Shown: positions 1 through 6,098 of the stretch, piece after piece
How the letters are laid out: every line of letters starts with the position of its first letter
How positions within the stretch are numbered: the first letter of the stretch is position 1
Assembly: GCA_900554415.1 (NCBI GenBank)
Contig: USGU01000030.1
Coordinates: 1-10,946, forward strand
Direction: 5' to 3'
DNA length: 10,946 bases
Origin: an uncultured Lachnospiraceae bacterium
GTDB lineage: Bacteria > Bacillota > Clostridia > Lachnospirales > Lachnospiraceae
Made by a program: the position numbers and the translations under genes
Notes under the pieces: generated by a model
The model's database searches: none
What the model was told of the DNA's origin: nothing
What the model saw: only the letters and a program-made list of their open reading frames with translations

Positions 1-979
1 CTGCACCCTCTAAAGAAGCAGTTCCCTGTGGAGTAGATTTTCCTGTTTCCATGTCAATTTTGAATAAATCAATCAAAGTTTCTGTGACCTTTGGAGTGTC
101 GGCAACAGTCAAAGTCGCTGTTTTTCCAACTTCCACATTTAAGGCATGGACAGTAGAATCCAGCATATAACCCTTTGGAGCAGAAAGCTCTTTAATGTAA
201 ATTGTTCCTGCTTTTACCTCAACTTCTTTGGTATCGCCGTTTCCATCGGCAGTAAGTGTGGCAAGCTGGCTGTTACATCTCTTATCAGAATAGACACCAA
301 ATGTCGCACCCTCAAAGGAATAGCTGGCGTTACCATCTGTGACCGTTGGATTGGAAGAAGTCTTTTTGACTTTTGCATTTCCCACATTTAACTTCGCCCA
401 GAACTGTCCGATGTCCTGTCCTTCGCCAGTATAAATGTAACCGCCACATTCATAGCGTCCTTTGTTTGCTTTCACAAATGCTTTCGCACCAGCATACACT
501 TCATTCTGTACTGCCTGTGAGATTTCATTATAGGAAGCTCTGACGTTGTCGCACTGCCAGCCGAGCTGTTCACTCAATCTCTGCCAGACAACACATTGTT
601 CCAGCAAATACTTCTGGTTGTTATTCAGCCCTGTATGAGTAGCGGTATATTGCTTGACGTACTCTAAGGAAAGAGCAACGTCCGCAATCTGATCACTACT
701 CATGCGTGTACTTGCGTCAGACCTTGTTTTATATCCATTCTTGAAATTGGTATTGATGTCCACGCAGTAGGCAGTTTCGCCCTCAACTTTCATGTGTCCC
801 TCATGGAACGTAGATTTGATAGAACCATCATTCATAACGTGTTCAATGTAGCCGACACGTTCTGCTGATTCTGTCCAGTATTGATTGCCGGAAGCATGAA
901 CCGCCGTCACTGGTAATGCCGTGAGGATAGTTGCAAAAGCAAGCGTTCCTGTCAGCAATCGCTTTACTAGCTTATTCAT
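1..979 (-). CDS. Secreted thioester/CnaB (SpaA-like) surface protein, 3' end outside window
   Basis: The reading frame is open from the ATG at 979 leftwards off the window edge, giving 326 residues with no stop. A ribosome site (AAAGGAG, complement of 991-998) precedes the start. Residues 1-30 form a Sec signal peptide (basic MNKLVKR, hydrophobic core, likely cut after VHA). The next part resembles a thioester domain: Cys72 in YCVD and Gln128 in EQCVVW fit the Cys/Gln pair of TQXA-type domains. Residues about 200-295 look like a CnaB/SpaA isopeptide domain, with a Lys in VKKTS, the strand SFEGATFGVY and Glu264 in YIKELSAPKGY. A second CnaB domain seems to begin near 303. Such proteins are wall-anchored adhesins or pilin-like proteins, often carried on Firmicute ICEs, and adhesion is the likely role. 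Any LPXTG sorting signal would lie beyond the window. Domain family is fairly sure; the partner is unknown. Confidence 0.85.
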   Translation of the reverse strand, partial: MNKLVKRLLTGTLAFATILTALPVTAVHASGNQYWTESAERVGYIEHVMNDGSIKSTFHEGHMKVEGETAYCVDINTNFKNGYKTRSDASTRMSSDQIADVALSLEYVKQYTATHTGLNNNQKYLLEQCVVWQRLSEQLGWQCDNVRASYNEISQAVQNEVYAGAKAFVKANKGRYECGGYIYTGEGQDIGQFWAKLNVGNAKVKKTSSNPTVTDGNASYSFEGATFGVYSDKRCNSQLATLTADGNGDTKEVEVKAGTIYIKELSAPKGYMLDSTVHALNVEVGKTATLTVADTPKVTETLIDLFKIDMETGKSTPQGTASLEGA

Positions 980-1011
980 ATTTTCTCTTTCTCCTTTCGA
1001 TTTTGGGTATG

Positions 1012-1038
1012 AAAAAAGACGCTCATTTATTGAACGCC
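1012..1038 (-). terminator. Hairpin plus U-tract in the leader of the surface-protein gene
   Basis: Read on the minus strand, GGCGTTC (1038-1032) pairs with GAGCGTC (1024-1018) across a 7-base loop, with two G-U pairs. Six T follow (1017-1012). It ends only about 33 bases before the start codon of the surface-protein gene. It therefore either terminates an upstream minus-strand transcript or works as an attenuator. The stem is modest. Confidence 0.5.
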
Positions 1039-1094
1039 TTTAACTAAATAGTCGATATTGAGATTTGGGATTAGGTACAAATCAGATAATTTTA

Positions 1095-1121
1095 ATTGCA
1101 CCTCATTGCATTAAAATTGCA
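1095..1121. repeat. Three ATTGCA direct repeats at helical spacing
   Basis: ATTGCA occurs at 1095-1100, 1105-1110 and 1116-1121, so the starts are 10 and 11 bases apart, one DNA turn each. Same-face repeats of this kind are typical of protein-binding arrays such as operators or integrase arm sites. The surrounding DNA is AT-rich, so chance is possible. Confidence 0.45.
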
Positions 1122-1243
1122 TTTTTTAATATTTTTATATGGTTTTATAGTTACTTATATTGCCTAAAAATGGCTTAAAATCAACGATTTTGCTTTATAC
1201 TCCGTACTGTCTGTCTGGAGTTTGAATAGCGGACTAAATTGCG

Positions 1244-1267
1244 AAAAAGCCCACAAATAAAGGCTTT
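1244..1267 (-). terminator. Weak minus-strand hairpin terminator
   Basis: On the minus strand AAAGCC (1267-1262) pairs with GGCTTT (1251-1246) around a 10-base loop, and the T-run continues to 1244. The stem is only 6 bp. No minus-strand gene is seen upstream of it, so its client is unclear. Confidence 0.3.
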
Positions 1268-1285
1268 GCAGGCAGTCGAAAAGAC

Positions 1286-1306
1286 CAAATGGAGTGCAAA
1301 TGGAGT
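1286..1306. repeat. CAAATGGAGT tandem pair, 11-bp period
   Basis: CAAATGGAGT is present at 1286-1295 and again at 1297-1306, exact and 11 bases apart. The spacing matches one helical turn. It could be an integrase arm-type site or a remnant of an att region; no second copy was noticed elsewhere in the window. Confidence 0.45.
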
Positions 1307-1358
1307 TAAAAAAATATTTTTTTCTCTTGTTTATATTCCAAATTCACCTGCAAATTTC

Positions 1359-1388
1359 GTGAAATCAGTTATTTTCATAAAATATAAT
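1359..1388 (+). promoter_or_regulatory. Sigma-A-like promoter upstream of the xis/int cluster
   Basis: A perfect TATAAT lies at 1383-1388, with GTGAAA (4 of 6 to TTGACA) at 1359-1364 and an 18-base spacer. The -35 box overlaps an inverted repeat, ATTTC-GT-GAAAT (1354-1365), which could be an operator. Transcription would start near 1395, about 10 bases before a strong hairpin terminator. Confidence 0.55.
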
Positions 1389-1404
1389 TAGAGTAAATAA
1401 GAAG

Positions 1405-1454
1405 AACAGTTTGTTTTGATTGAAGTGATTTTCGTCAAGGCAGACTGTTTTTTT
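1405..1454 (+). terminator. Strong 16-bp hairpin terminator directly after a promoter
   Basis: Bases 1405-1420 pair with 1434-1449 in a continuous 16-bp stem (four G-U pairs), with a 13-base loop and T-run to 1454. It sits about 10 bases after the predicted start of the 1359-1388 promoter. Most transcripts would end as an RNA of about 60 nt unless antitermination occurs. It may shield or attenuate the excisionase/integrase genes. Confidence 0.65.
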
Positions 1455-1653
1455 GTTGCCTGCATTTAGAAAAAAGATACCAAAGAAAGGATCTTTATTT
1501 TCGATGAGCTAAACTCCATGATACAGTAACCACACTGATGGAGAATTAAAAAACAAAAAAATTGATAAATTTCGGAAAAGGATGTCCGATTTTGTATCTG
1601 CCAGTACAGAGTATATGAAGAGATAAATATTCAAAACACAGGAGGTACTGATT

Positions 1654-1881
1654 ATGCAGAACAAATTATTTTTAAAGGCAGCCGATATATGTGAACTTCT
1701 GGAAGTAAAACAGACATCGGCTTATGAGATCATCGGAAATCTGAACAAGGAGCTGGAAGAACAGGGATATCTGACGCTTAGAGGAAAAGTTCCGACAAAG
1801 TATTTTGAGAAGCGTTTCTATGGGGTGGAAGACACTTGTGAGATTCCCCAGGAAGAAGGAAAGGAATGGTTTCATGCGTAA
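1654..1881 (+). CDS. Small helix-turn-helix protein, excisionase-like (copy 1)
   Basis: A 75-residue protein with an excellent ribosome site (AGGAGGT at 1640-1646, 7 bases before ATG). Residues 5-35 look like a MerR/excisionase-type helix-turn-helix (FLKAADICELLEV, then SAYEIIGNLNKEL). They are followed by the wing-like GYLTLRGKVPTKYFEKRFYG. Small proteins of this form commonly sit next to tyrosine integrases in Clostridial ICEs and act as excisionases or regulators of excision. It is the first of three tandem paralogues and its last 8 bases overlap the next gene, which implies translational coupling. The tail after residue 57 (acidic, ending WFHA) is unique to this copy. Fold is fairly sure; excisionase versus repressor cannot be decided here. 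Confidence 0.75.
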   Translation: MQNKLFLKAADICELLEVKQTSAYEIIGNLNKELEEQGYLTLRGKVPTKYFEKRFYGVEDTCEIPQEEGKEWFHA

Positions 1882-2092
1882 GAGAAAAATGTATTTATCA
1901 GTGGAAGACATTGTAGAACTCTTTGAGCTATCAGTTTCTTTTGCTTACAGGGTGGTGGAAAGAATGAATGCTGATCTGGCAAGTAAGAACTATTATGTGA
2001 TTCTCGGTCGGGTACCAACCCGCTATGTAGAGGACAAGATCTATGGTCTGGAACATGTTGAGCAGTATTTGAAGGAGGATAAAGCGGTATGA
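1874..2092 (+). CDS. Small helix-turn-helix protein, excisionase-like (copy 2)
   Basis: A 72-residue paralogue of its two neighbours. The frame is open further up to 1805, but the ATG at 1874 is preferred. It follows AAGGAA-type purines, gives an N-terminus (MRKRKMYLSVEDIVELFEL) that lines up with the flanking copies, and overlaps the previous stop by 8 bases. The helix-turn-helix spans residues about 7-38, followed by YVILGRVPTRYVEDKIYGLE. The tail EQYLKEDKAV differs from the other copies. The stop overlaps the next start as ATGA (2089-2092). Likely DNA-binding and involved in ICE excision or its control, possibly with the sister proteins. Confidence 0.72.
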   Translation: MRKRKMYLSVEDIVELFELSVSFAYRVVERMNADLASKNYYVILGRVPTRYVEDKIYGLEHVEQYLKEDKAV

Positions 2093-2286
2093 GTATGGTG
2101 CAGGAAAAAATGTATATGGATGTGGATGATGTGTGTGCAATTCTTGGAGTTTCAAAAACTTATGCATATAGTCTGATGCGAGAATACAACAAAGAATTGA
2201 AGGCAAAAGGATATATTGTAGTAGCTGGAAAAATCTCTACGAAATTCCTGGCAGAAAAGATTTATGGCATGAAAGTTGAGGATTAG
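2089..2286 (+). CDS. Small helix-turn-helix protein, excisionase-like (copy 3)
   Basis: A 65-residue protein starting in an ATGA overlap with copy 2, after GAAGGAGG (2070-2077). It has the same plan: MYMDVDDVCAILGVSKTYAY is a typical excisionase/MerR helix-turn-helix, then GYIVVAGKISTKFLAEKIYG. It is the shortest copy and the one whose recognition helix looks most canonical (LGVSKTYAYSLM). It sits 2 bases before the integrase start, the usual place for a xis gene. If only one of the three is the true excisionase, this is the best candidate; that is inference. Confidence 0.75.
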   Translation: MSMVQEKMYMDVDDVCAILGVSKTYAYSLMREYNKELKAKGYIVVAGKISTKFLAEKIYGMKVED

Positions 2287-2288
2287 TA

Positions 2289-3240
2289 ATGGGGGTTTAC
2301 AAAGAAGGAAAAAACTGGAAAGTACAGGTGTATTACAAAGACTGGCAGGGAAACCGAAAAAGAAAACAGAAAAGAGGATTCAGGACCAAGGGTGAAGCTA
2401 AGGAATGGGAAAGAGATTTTCTGCAACAGCAGAGCCAGGGTGTGGATATTGAATTTGGAAATTTTCTGGAGATTTATTACAAAGATATGGATGTACGTCT
2501 CAGAGAAAACACTATGTACACGAAGCGATATATTATCGACCTGAAAATCAAGCCTTATTTTGAAAAGAAGATTCTCAGTGAAATTACGGTGGCAGATGTC
2601 CGTGCATGGCAGAATGAGTTGCTGACGTATAAGGATAAGAATGGAAAAGGATATTCTCCTACTTATCTGAAAACAGTGAACTGCCAGCTGACTGCAATCT
2701 TCAATTATGCTATGCGATATTATAACCTGCAGGATAATCCCTGCAGGAAGGCAGGAGCGATAGGCAAGAGCAAAGGAGAACCGAAGGATTTTTGGATGCA
2801 GGAAGAGTTCAATGATTTTCTGGAGACTGTAAGTGATAAACCGGAGACAAGAATGGCGTTTCTTCTGTTGTACTGGACCGGAATGCGTATCGGTGAATTG
2901 CTTGCCCTTACTTATAATGATATCAATCTTGAAGAGAAGACCATATCAATCAATAAATCTTATCAGAGATTGAAAGGAAAGGACATGATTACACAGCCGA
3001 AAACTCCAAAGAGTATCCGTGTGATTACAATGCCGGATTTTCTTGCCGAGGAATTCCGGGAGTATTGCAGTCATTTGTATGGAATTATGAAAAAGGAAAG
3101 ACTTTTTCGGTTTACCAAATCGCATATGGAACATTGTATGGCTGCTGGAATTGAGAGGTCTGGTGTAAAGCGGATACGACTTCATGATCTCCGGCATTCC
3201 CATGCCAGTATGCTGGTTGATATGGGAGTGAAGTTCGACA
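2289..3240 (+). pseudogene. Tyrosine recombinase (ICE integrase), C-terminus lost
   Basis: Site-specific recombinase of the Tn916/phage integrase class. An N-terminal AP2-like arm-binding domain (residues about 1-45, GKNWKVQVYYKDWQGNRK) and a core-binding SAM-like domain (55-155) are intact. In the catalytic domain I see Arg200 (WTGMR), Lys238 (QPKTPKSIR) and the box HDLRHSHAS with His299 and Arg302. After DMGVKF (residue 316) the expected GHE..TTLNTYSHLYP block with the last His and the nucleophilic Tyr is absent. The frame instead drifts through DNA belonging to another ICE gene and ends at 3584. Full members are about 380-400 residues, so roughly 60-70 are missing. The protein cannot cleave DNA but might still bind it. 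ATG at 2289 follows GAGGA at 2278-2282. Cause: deletion or recombination junction near 3235-3240. Confidence 0.85.
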
Positions 3241-3241
3241 T

Positions 3242-3277
3242 GACATGTACTGGGGTAAGGATATTCCGGATGGGTAA
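3242..3277 (+). pseudogene. Remnant 3' end of an unidentified ICE gene
   Basis: In the frame of 3242 the sequence reads DMYWGKDIPDG then TAA at 3275-3277. It is 41 bases upstream of the CD1845-like gene. It looks like the tail of the gene that normally precedes that gene, fused to the broken integrase. Too short to identify. Confidence 0.3.
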
Positions 3278-3279
3278 GA

Positions 3280-3304
3280 ACTTTGTGCCCACTGGGCACA
3301 AAGT
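3280..3304. repeat. Perfect 11-bp inverted repeat next to a ribosome site
   Basis: ACTTTGTGCCC (3280-3290), three bases ACT, then GGGCACAAAGT (3294-3304) form a perfect hairpin. The GAGGAGG ribosome site begins immediately after, at 3305. There is no T-run, so it is not a terminator. It may be a protein operator, or an RNA hairpin tuning translation or mRNA stability of the downstream gene. Confidence 0.6.
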
Positions 3305-3318
3305 GAGGAGGAAGAATT

Positions 3319-3624
3319 ATGTTGAGATTTTTGATAAAACTGCCATTTCGAATTATTGCAACTCCTGTTTGGCTGGTACTTGCAGCGGTGAATATTGTGC
3401 TGGTGTTCCTGGTTGGATTATCTGCTGGATTCTGCTATCTGATAGCAGGAATCTCTGTTGTGACAGAAGTCTTGAGCATTGGGTTCGGGATCAGTACGGA
3501 CTGGACAATGAAATCAGCGATCATTACGACAGTAGTGTTTATTCTACTCCCACATATCGGTATGGGGATAGTTGCAGTAATTGAGGTTGTGAAATGTGGA
3601 TTACAGGACTTTATTTTTGGATGA
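3319..3624 (+). CDS. Small ICE membrane protein, CD1845-like
   Basis: A 101-residue protein with an excellent ribosome site (GAGGAGG at 3305-3311, 7 bases before ATG). It is almost entirely hydrophobic: a short basic N-terminus (MLRFLIKLPFR), then membrane segments about 11-32, 33-57 and 66-92, and an ending LQDFIFG. The layout and the end motifs (LPxxG before the last helix, FIFG end) resemble the CD1845 family, small membrane proteins of unknown function in Clostridial conjugative transposons. That assignment rests on memory of the family pattern. Here it overlaps the out-of-frame tail of the integrase pseudogene, showing that the junction lies upstream of it. With no transfer machinery nearby it is probably an orphan relic. 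Confidence 0.6.
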   Translation: MLRFLIKLPFRIIATPVWLVLAAVNIVLVFLVGLSAGFCYLIAGISVVTEVLSIGFGISTDWTMKSAIITTVVFILLPHIGMGIVAVIEVVKCGLQDFIFG

Positions 3625-3669
3625 TTGTGGAAAATATAGTGATGCTATATGGAAAGGCAGAAATAAACA

Positions 3670-4248
3670 ATGGAAGAATTATATAAAGTGATGGATGATT
3701 TGCTTGAGGTGGAATTTCAGATGAAAGCAGGGATGGATCTACTGAAAGAGCTGGAAGAGTTTTATTTGTCGGATCCTGAAACAGAAGAGTCAGAAGCAAG
3801 AAAACTTGCGGTGTTGATCAAGGGATATTTGCAGTCGATGAAGTCAAATATTCGAGAAATCATTCGTTATATTGATGACACGACACTTGAAAAATCAAAT
3901 GATAAAAAGAAAGATAAACAGGAATCTGCGAGCACCATATCCGAGGAAGTGCAGGAATTTGTGAATCTGACAATTACAGAGCATATGGGAAAAGCATATT
4001 CAGAATGGAAGTTAAATCAGGATAAAGAGCCAGTAAGTGAGATTGAAAAGAAATACCAGGAATTACTGGAAACGTTATCCCCAGAACAGGAAGAAGTGAT
4101 TACGGAATACTGTAATGCAATTTTCAGCAGTGGAGCAGATACAGAAGAGTTTTTCTACCGGCTGGGGATAAAGGATGGACTGAAACTGAAAAGTACAGTA
4201 AAATCTGTATTAGAAATGTTGTCGGGAAATATTCTATGTACTAGATAA
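3670..4248 (+). CDS. Charged helical protein of unknown function, DUF6809-like tail
   Basis: A 192-residue soluble protein, not recognised with certainty. Residues 1-70 are helical with heptad-like spacing (MEELYKVMDDLLEVEFQMKAG, later LAVLIKGYLQSMKSNIREII). A Lys/Asp/Ser-rich linker covers 71-92. Residues about 126-171 contain ELLETLSPEQEEVITEYCNA followed by FFYRLGIKDGLKL. This resembles the pattern of short Firmicute DUF6809-type proteins, which end in an F-x-x-G-[FL]-x-x-G helix. No enzyme motif, signal peptide or membrane segment is visible. The ribosome site is weak (GGAAAGG at 3651-3657, 12 bases away). A small inverted repeat, ATATAG/CTATAT (3634-3650), precedes it. It lies between the ICE remnant and the sensor operon and could belong to either. 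Confidence 0.6.
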   Translation: MEELYKVMDDLLEVEFQMKAGMDLLKELEEFYLSDPETEESEARKLAVLIKGYLQSMKSNIREIIRYIDDTTLEKSNDKKKDKQESASTISEEVQEFVNLTITEHMGKAYSEWKLNQDKEPVSEIEKKYQELLETLSPEQEEVITEYCNAIFSSGADTEEFFYRLGIKDGLKLKSTVKSVLEMLSGNILCTR

Positions 4249-4286
4249 TAGGAAAGCTGGAGGAGTCTACGTGACTTGCGCGGGGG

Positions 4287-4315
4287 TTGTGGAAAAAGGT
4301 GGGGTATATTATAAT
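4287..4315 (+). promoter_or_regulatory. Promoter of the three-gene signalling operon
   Basis: TTGTGG (4287-4292), a 17-base spacer and a perfect TATAAT (4310-4315) precede the sensor operon. The transcript would carry a leader of about 150 nt. This contains the inverted repeats ATTCC/GGAAT (4403-4421) and CTTG-AACT/AGTT-CAAG (4432-4451), the latter just ahead of the ribosome site. The 4249-4472 gap holds no other gene that I can support. Confidence 0.55.
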
Positions 4316-4472
4316 TATTTTAGATACAAGATTGCTTCAGATACACAGTAGAAAGGTGTCATGTGTTGTATGATGCGCATCTTGCAGCAGGAAGGGCGAG
4401 GTATTCCGGAGAAATTGGAATAAGAAGAGAACTTGGAACTGAGAGTTCAAGAGAAAGCGAGGGCTTCATTAC

Positions 4473-6098
4473 GTGAAACGAAACACCAGAAAATTATGCT
4501 TAAGGATTCTTGTTTTGGGGATTATTGCAGTAGCATATGCTTGCCGGTTTCTTGCTATGTATGACATTGGCGGAAGCAATCCAAGTTATGTACGTGCTGC
4601 ATTATACCTGTTGTTGTTTGTCATGTGGGGATATTCCCTGGATCAGCGTATCATTCAGAAACCGGTATTGCATTGTCTTCGTCTGATGGCAGCCTTGATA
4701 CTGATATGGATGATTTTTCGGACAGTTAAATATGAAATCGTTACTGATCTGACGGTAGCGCGTTATCTGTGGTATCTGTATTACCTTCCCATGCTGTTTA
4801 TTCCGCTCCTTGGGGTGTATATTGCTATGTATATGGGAAAGCCGGAGTTTTACCGGCTTCCTGCGAAGAGTCAGATACTGGCAGTGATTCCTGCGCTGTT
4901 ATTTCTGGCAGTGATTACAAATGACCTGCATCAATGGGTATTTGTCTTCAAAAGTGGGATTCCGGGAGTGCCTAATAACAAGGTATATTCTCATCGCCTA
5001 CTATATTTTGCGTGTCTAGGATGGATGGTTGTTTGCATGTTGTTTACCATCATTCATTTATTACGACAAAGTCGCATTCCAGGAATTGGCAGAAGGCGAA
5101 TGATGCCATTTATCCTAGGCTGTGTCATGTTATTGTACGGATTACTGTATCTGGTAGATTTTCCAAAGGTACGTTTTATGTTTGGCGATATGAATGTTAT
5201 GTTTTGTCTGTTGTATGCATCAATTTATGAAAGCTGTATCCATTGCAGGATGATACATTCCAATACTGGGTATGTCGGGTTATTTGAGGCAACGACACTG
5301 GTGTTCTGTATTGTTGACCGGAATGGTCGCGTGCTGCTCCGATCTAAGACGGCAAGAGAGGACATGGTCTGTCCGCAGGATGGACAAACAATCATCAGTC
5401 CAGAGGGAATGCGTATTTCTTCAGCGCCAATCAAGATTGGTTATACTGTCTGGGGGGATAATATCCGTCAATTGACAGAACTTCGTAGCCACTTGAATGC
5501 CAATAAGGTCAAAATAGAAGAAAATAAAAAGAAACTGCAAGATGCTTATTTGGTAGAGAAGCAGTTACATGAGCTGGCTGAGAAGAATCGTATTTATGAT
5601 GAGCTGGAGGCAAAGCATGGAAAACAGACCGACCGGATATGTGAATTACTTGAATTGTGTAAGGATGCTGATACAGATGAACTGCGGGCTTATATGAAGG
5701 AAATCATGCTGATTGGTACATATATTAAGCGAAGTGCGAATTTGTATTTCCTTGGCAAGGAATACGAGATGTTGCCACAACAGGAGATTCGTCTGACTTT
5801 TGATGAAGCTGTGCGTGCGTTAAATGCAGGAGGAACAGAATGCGGGGTAGCATATCTCATAACAAAACCGATGCGGACATCAGAAGTTGCTCGTCTGTTG
5901 GAACTGGTGAAAGATGTAGTGGGAATGGCGAGAGGTGGTTTACATTCGCTTTTTATTTCTTTGTCCGATACGGAGATGAACCTTTCTGTGGAATGTGAGG
6001 GTGATCTTTTGGAGGTGGTATCCTCGAGAGTGACAGCCTGTATGGAGGAAGGGTTATTGCTTATTCGAACACAGATTGGAGGCGAAGACAATGGGTAA
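4473..6098 (+). CDS. 7TM sensor with degenerate histidine-kinase-like cytoplasmic half
   Basis: A 541-residue membrane sensor starting at GTG 4473 (GAGGG at 4459-4463). Residues 8-255 hold seven or eight hydrophobic helices with the motif TNDLHQWVF at 149-157. This matches the TNPLHHLFF-like signature of the histidine kinase N-terminal 7TM region. A PAS-like segment follows (about 268-328, TTLVFCIVDRNGRVLLR), then a coiled coil (337-375). The dimerisation-like region KNRIYDELEAKHGKQ lacks the His-Asp dyad: in the usual RIYDELHD pattern Glu379 replaces His, and the nearby His382 is followed by Gly. The final 100 residues resemble the start of an ATPase domain, but the N-box asparagines and the glycine-rich lid are missing and the protein stops. 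I read it as a sensing pseudokinase working with the soluble kinase encoded next, whose start overlaps its end by 8 bases. Ligand unknown. Confidence 0.8.
   Translation: MKRNTRKLCLRILVLGIIAVAYACRFLAMYDIGGSNPSYVRAALYLLLFVMWGYSLDQRIIQKPVLHCLRLMAALILIWMIFRTVKYEIVTDLTVARYLWYLYYLPMLFIPLLGVYIAMYMGKPEFYRLPAKSQILAVIPALLFLAVITNDLHQWVFVFKSGIPGVPNNKVYSHRLLYFACLGWMVVCMLFTIIHLLRQSRIPGIGRRRMMPFILGCVMLLYGLLYLVDFPKVRFMFGDMNVMFCLLYASIYESCIHCRMIHSNTGYVGLFEATTLVFCIVDRNGRVLLRSKTAREDMVCPQDGQTIISPEGMRISSAPIKIGYTVWGDNIRQLTELRSHLNANKVKIEENKKKLQDAYLVEKQLHELAEKNRIYDELEAKHGKQTDRICELLELCKDADTDELRAYMKEIMLIGTYIKRSANLYFLGKEYEMLPQQEIRLTFDEAVRALNAGGTECGVAYLITKPMRTSEVARLLELVKDVVGMARGGLHSLFISLSDTEMNLSVECEGDLLEVVSSRVTACMEEGLLLIRTQIGGEDNG

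Larger units (their letters stand above)
1039..1653. other. Non-coding region between divergent genes, rich in repeats and hairpins
   Basis: No convincing gene lies here. The stretch is strongly AT-rich. It holds three phased ATTGCA copies (1095-1121), an ACTCC/GGAGT inverted repeat (1199-1221), a minus-strand hairpin (1244-1267) and two CAAATGGAGT copies (1286-1306). A plus-strand promoter and terminator follow (1359-1454). Two further weak hairpins are AAAGAT/ATCTTT (1473-1496) and a two-part stem CTCCAT..CAGT/ACTG..ATGGAG (1514-1543). Lying just upstream of excisionase-like and integrase genes, it may include recombinase-binding or regulatory sites of the element; this is inference. Confidence 0.6.
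1..3624. mobile_element. Decayed integrative conjugative element segment
   Basis: The surface adhesin, tandem excisionase-like genes, truncated integrase and CD1845-like membrane protein are all ICE cargo or backbone families of Clostridia. The broken integrase joined to an internal ICE gene shows loss of the intervening DNA. No transfer genes (relaxase, coupling protein, VirB4) are seen. The left boundary lies outside the window and the right boundary is between about 3624 and 4290. No target-site duplication or att pair could be identified. Confidence 0.55.

Noticed and set aside
146..391. Plus-strand frame of 81 codons
   Set aside because: It lies antisense to the surface-protein gene, whose signal peptide and domains are convincing on the minus strand.
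1095..1306. CRISPR array or replication iterons
   Set aside because: Repeat units are too short (6 and 10 bases) and too few, with no unique spacers of CRISPR length and no replication protein nearby.
1230..1310. Remnant 3' end of a second integrase gene
   Set aside because: A short frame ending near 1309 loosely resembles integrase tails, but without any catalytic motif the likeness is too weak to claim.
1805..1873. Longer N-terminus for the second HTH protein
   Set aside because: It lies wholly inside the first HTH gene and does not align with the other paralogues.
3241..3584. Continuation of the integrase frame for about 115 codons as a genuine C-terminus
   Set aside because: It lacks every expected integrase motif, runs out of frame through the well-supported gene at 3319-3624, and is Cys/Asp-rich in an unnatural way.
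4340..4472. Short frame reading YDAHLAAGRARYSGEIGIRR upstream of the sensor gene
   Set aside because: No start with a ribosome site, no family match that I can name, and it lies within the predicted structured leader of the operon.
6076..6090. TTG at 6076 as start of the soluble kinase
   Set aside because: The GGAGG ribosome site overlaps it and is correctly spaced only for the ATG at 6091.
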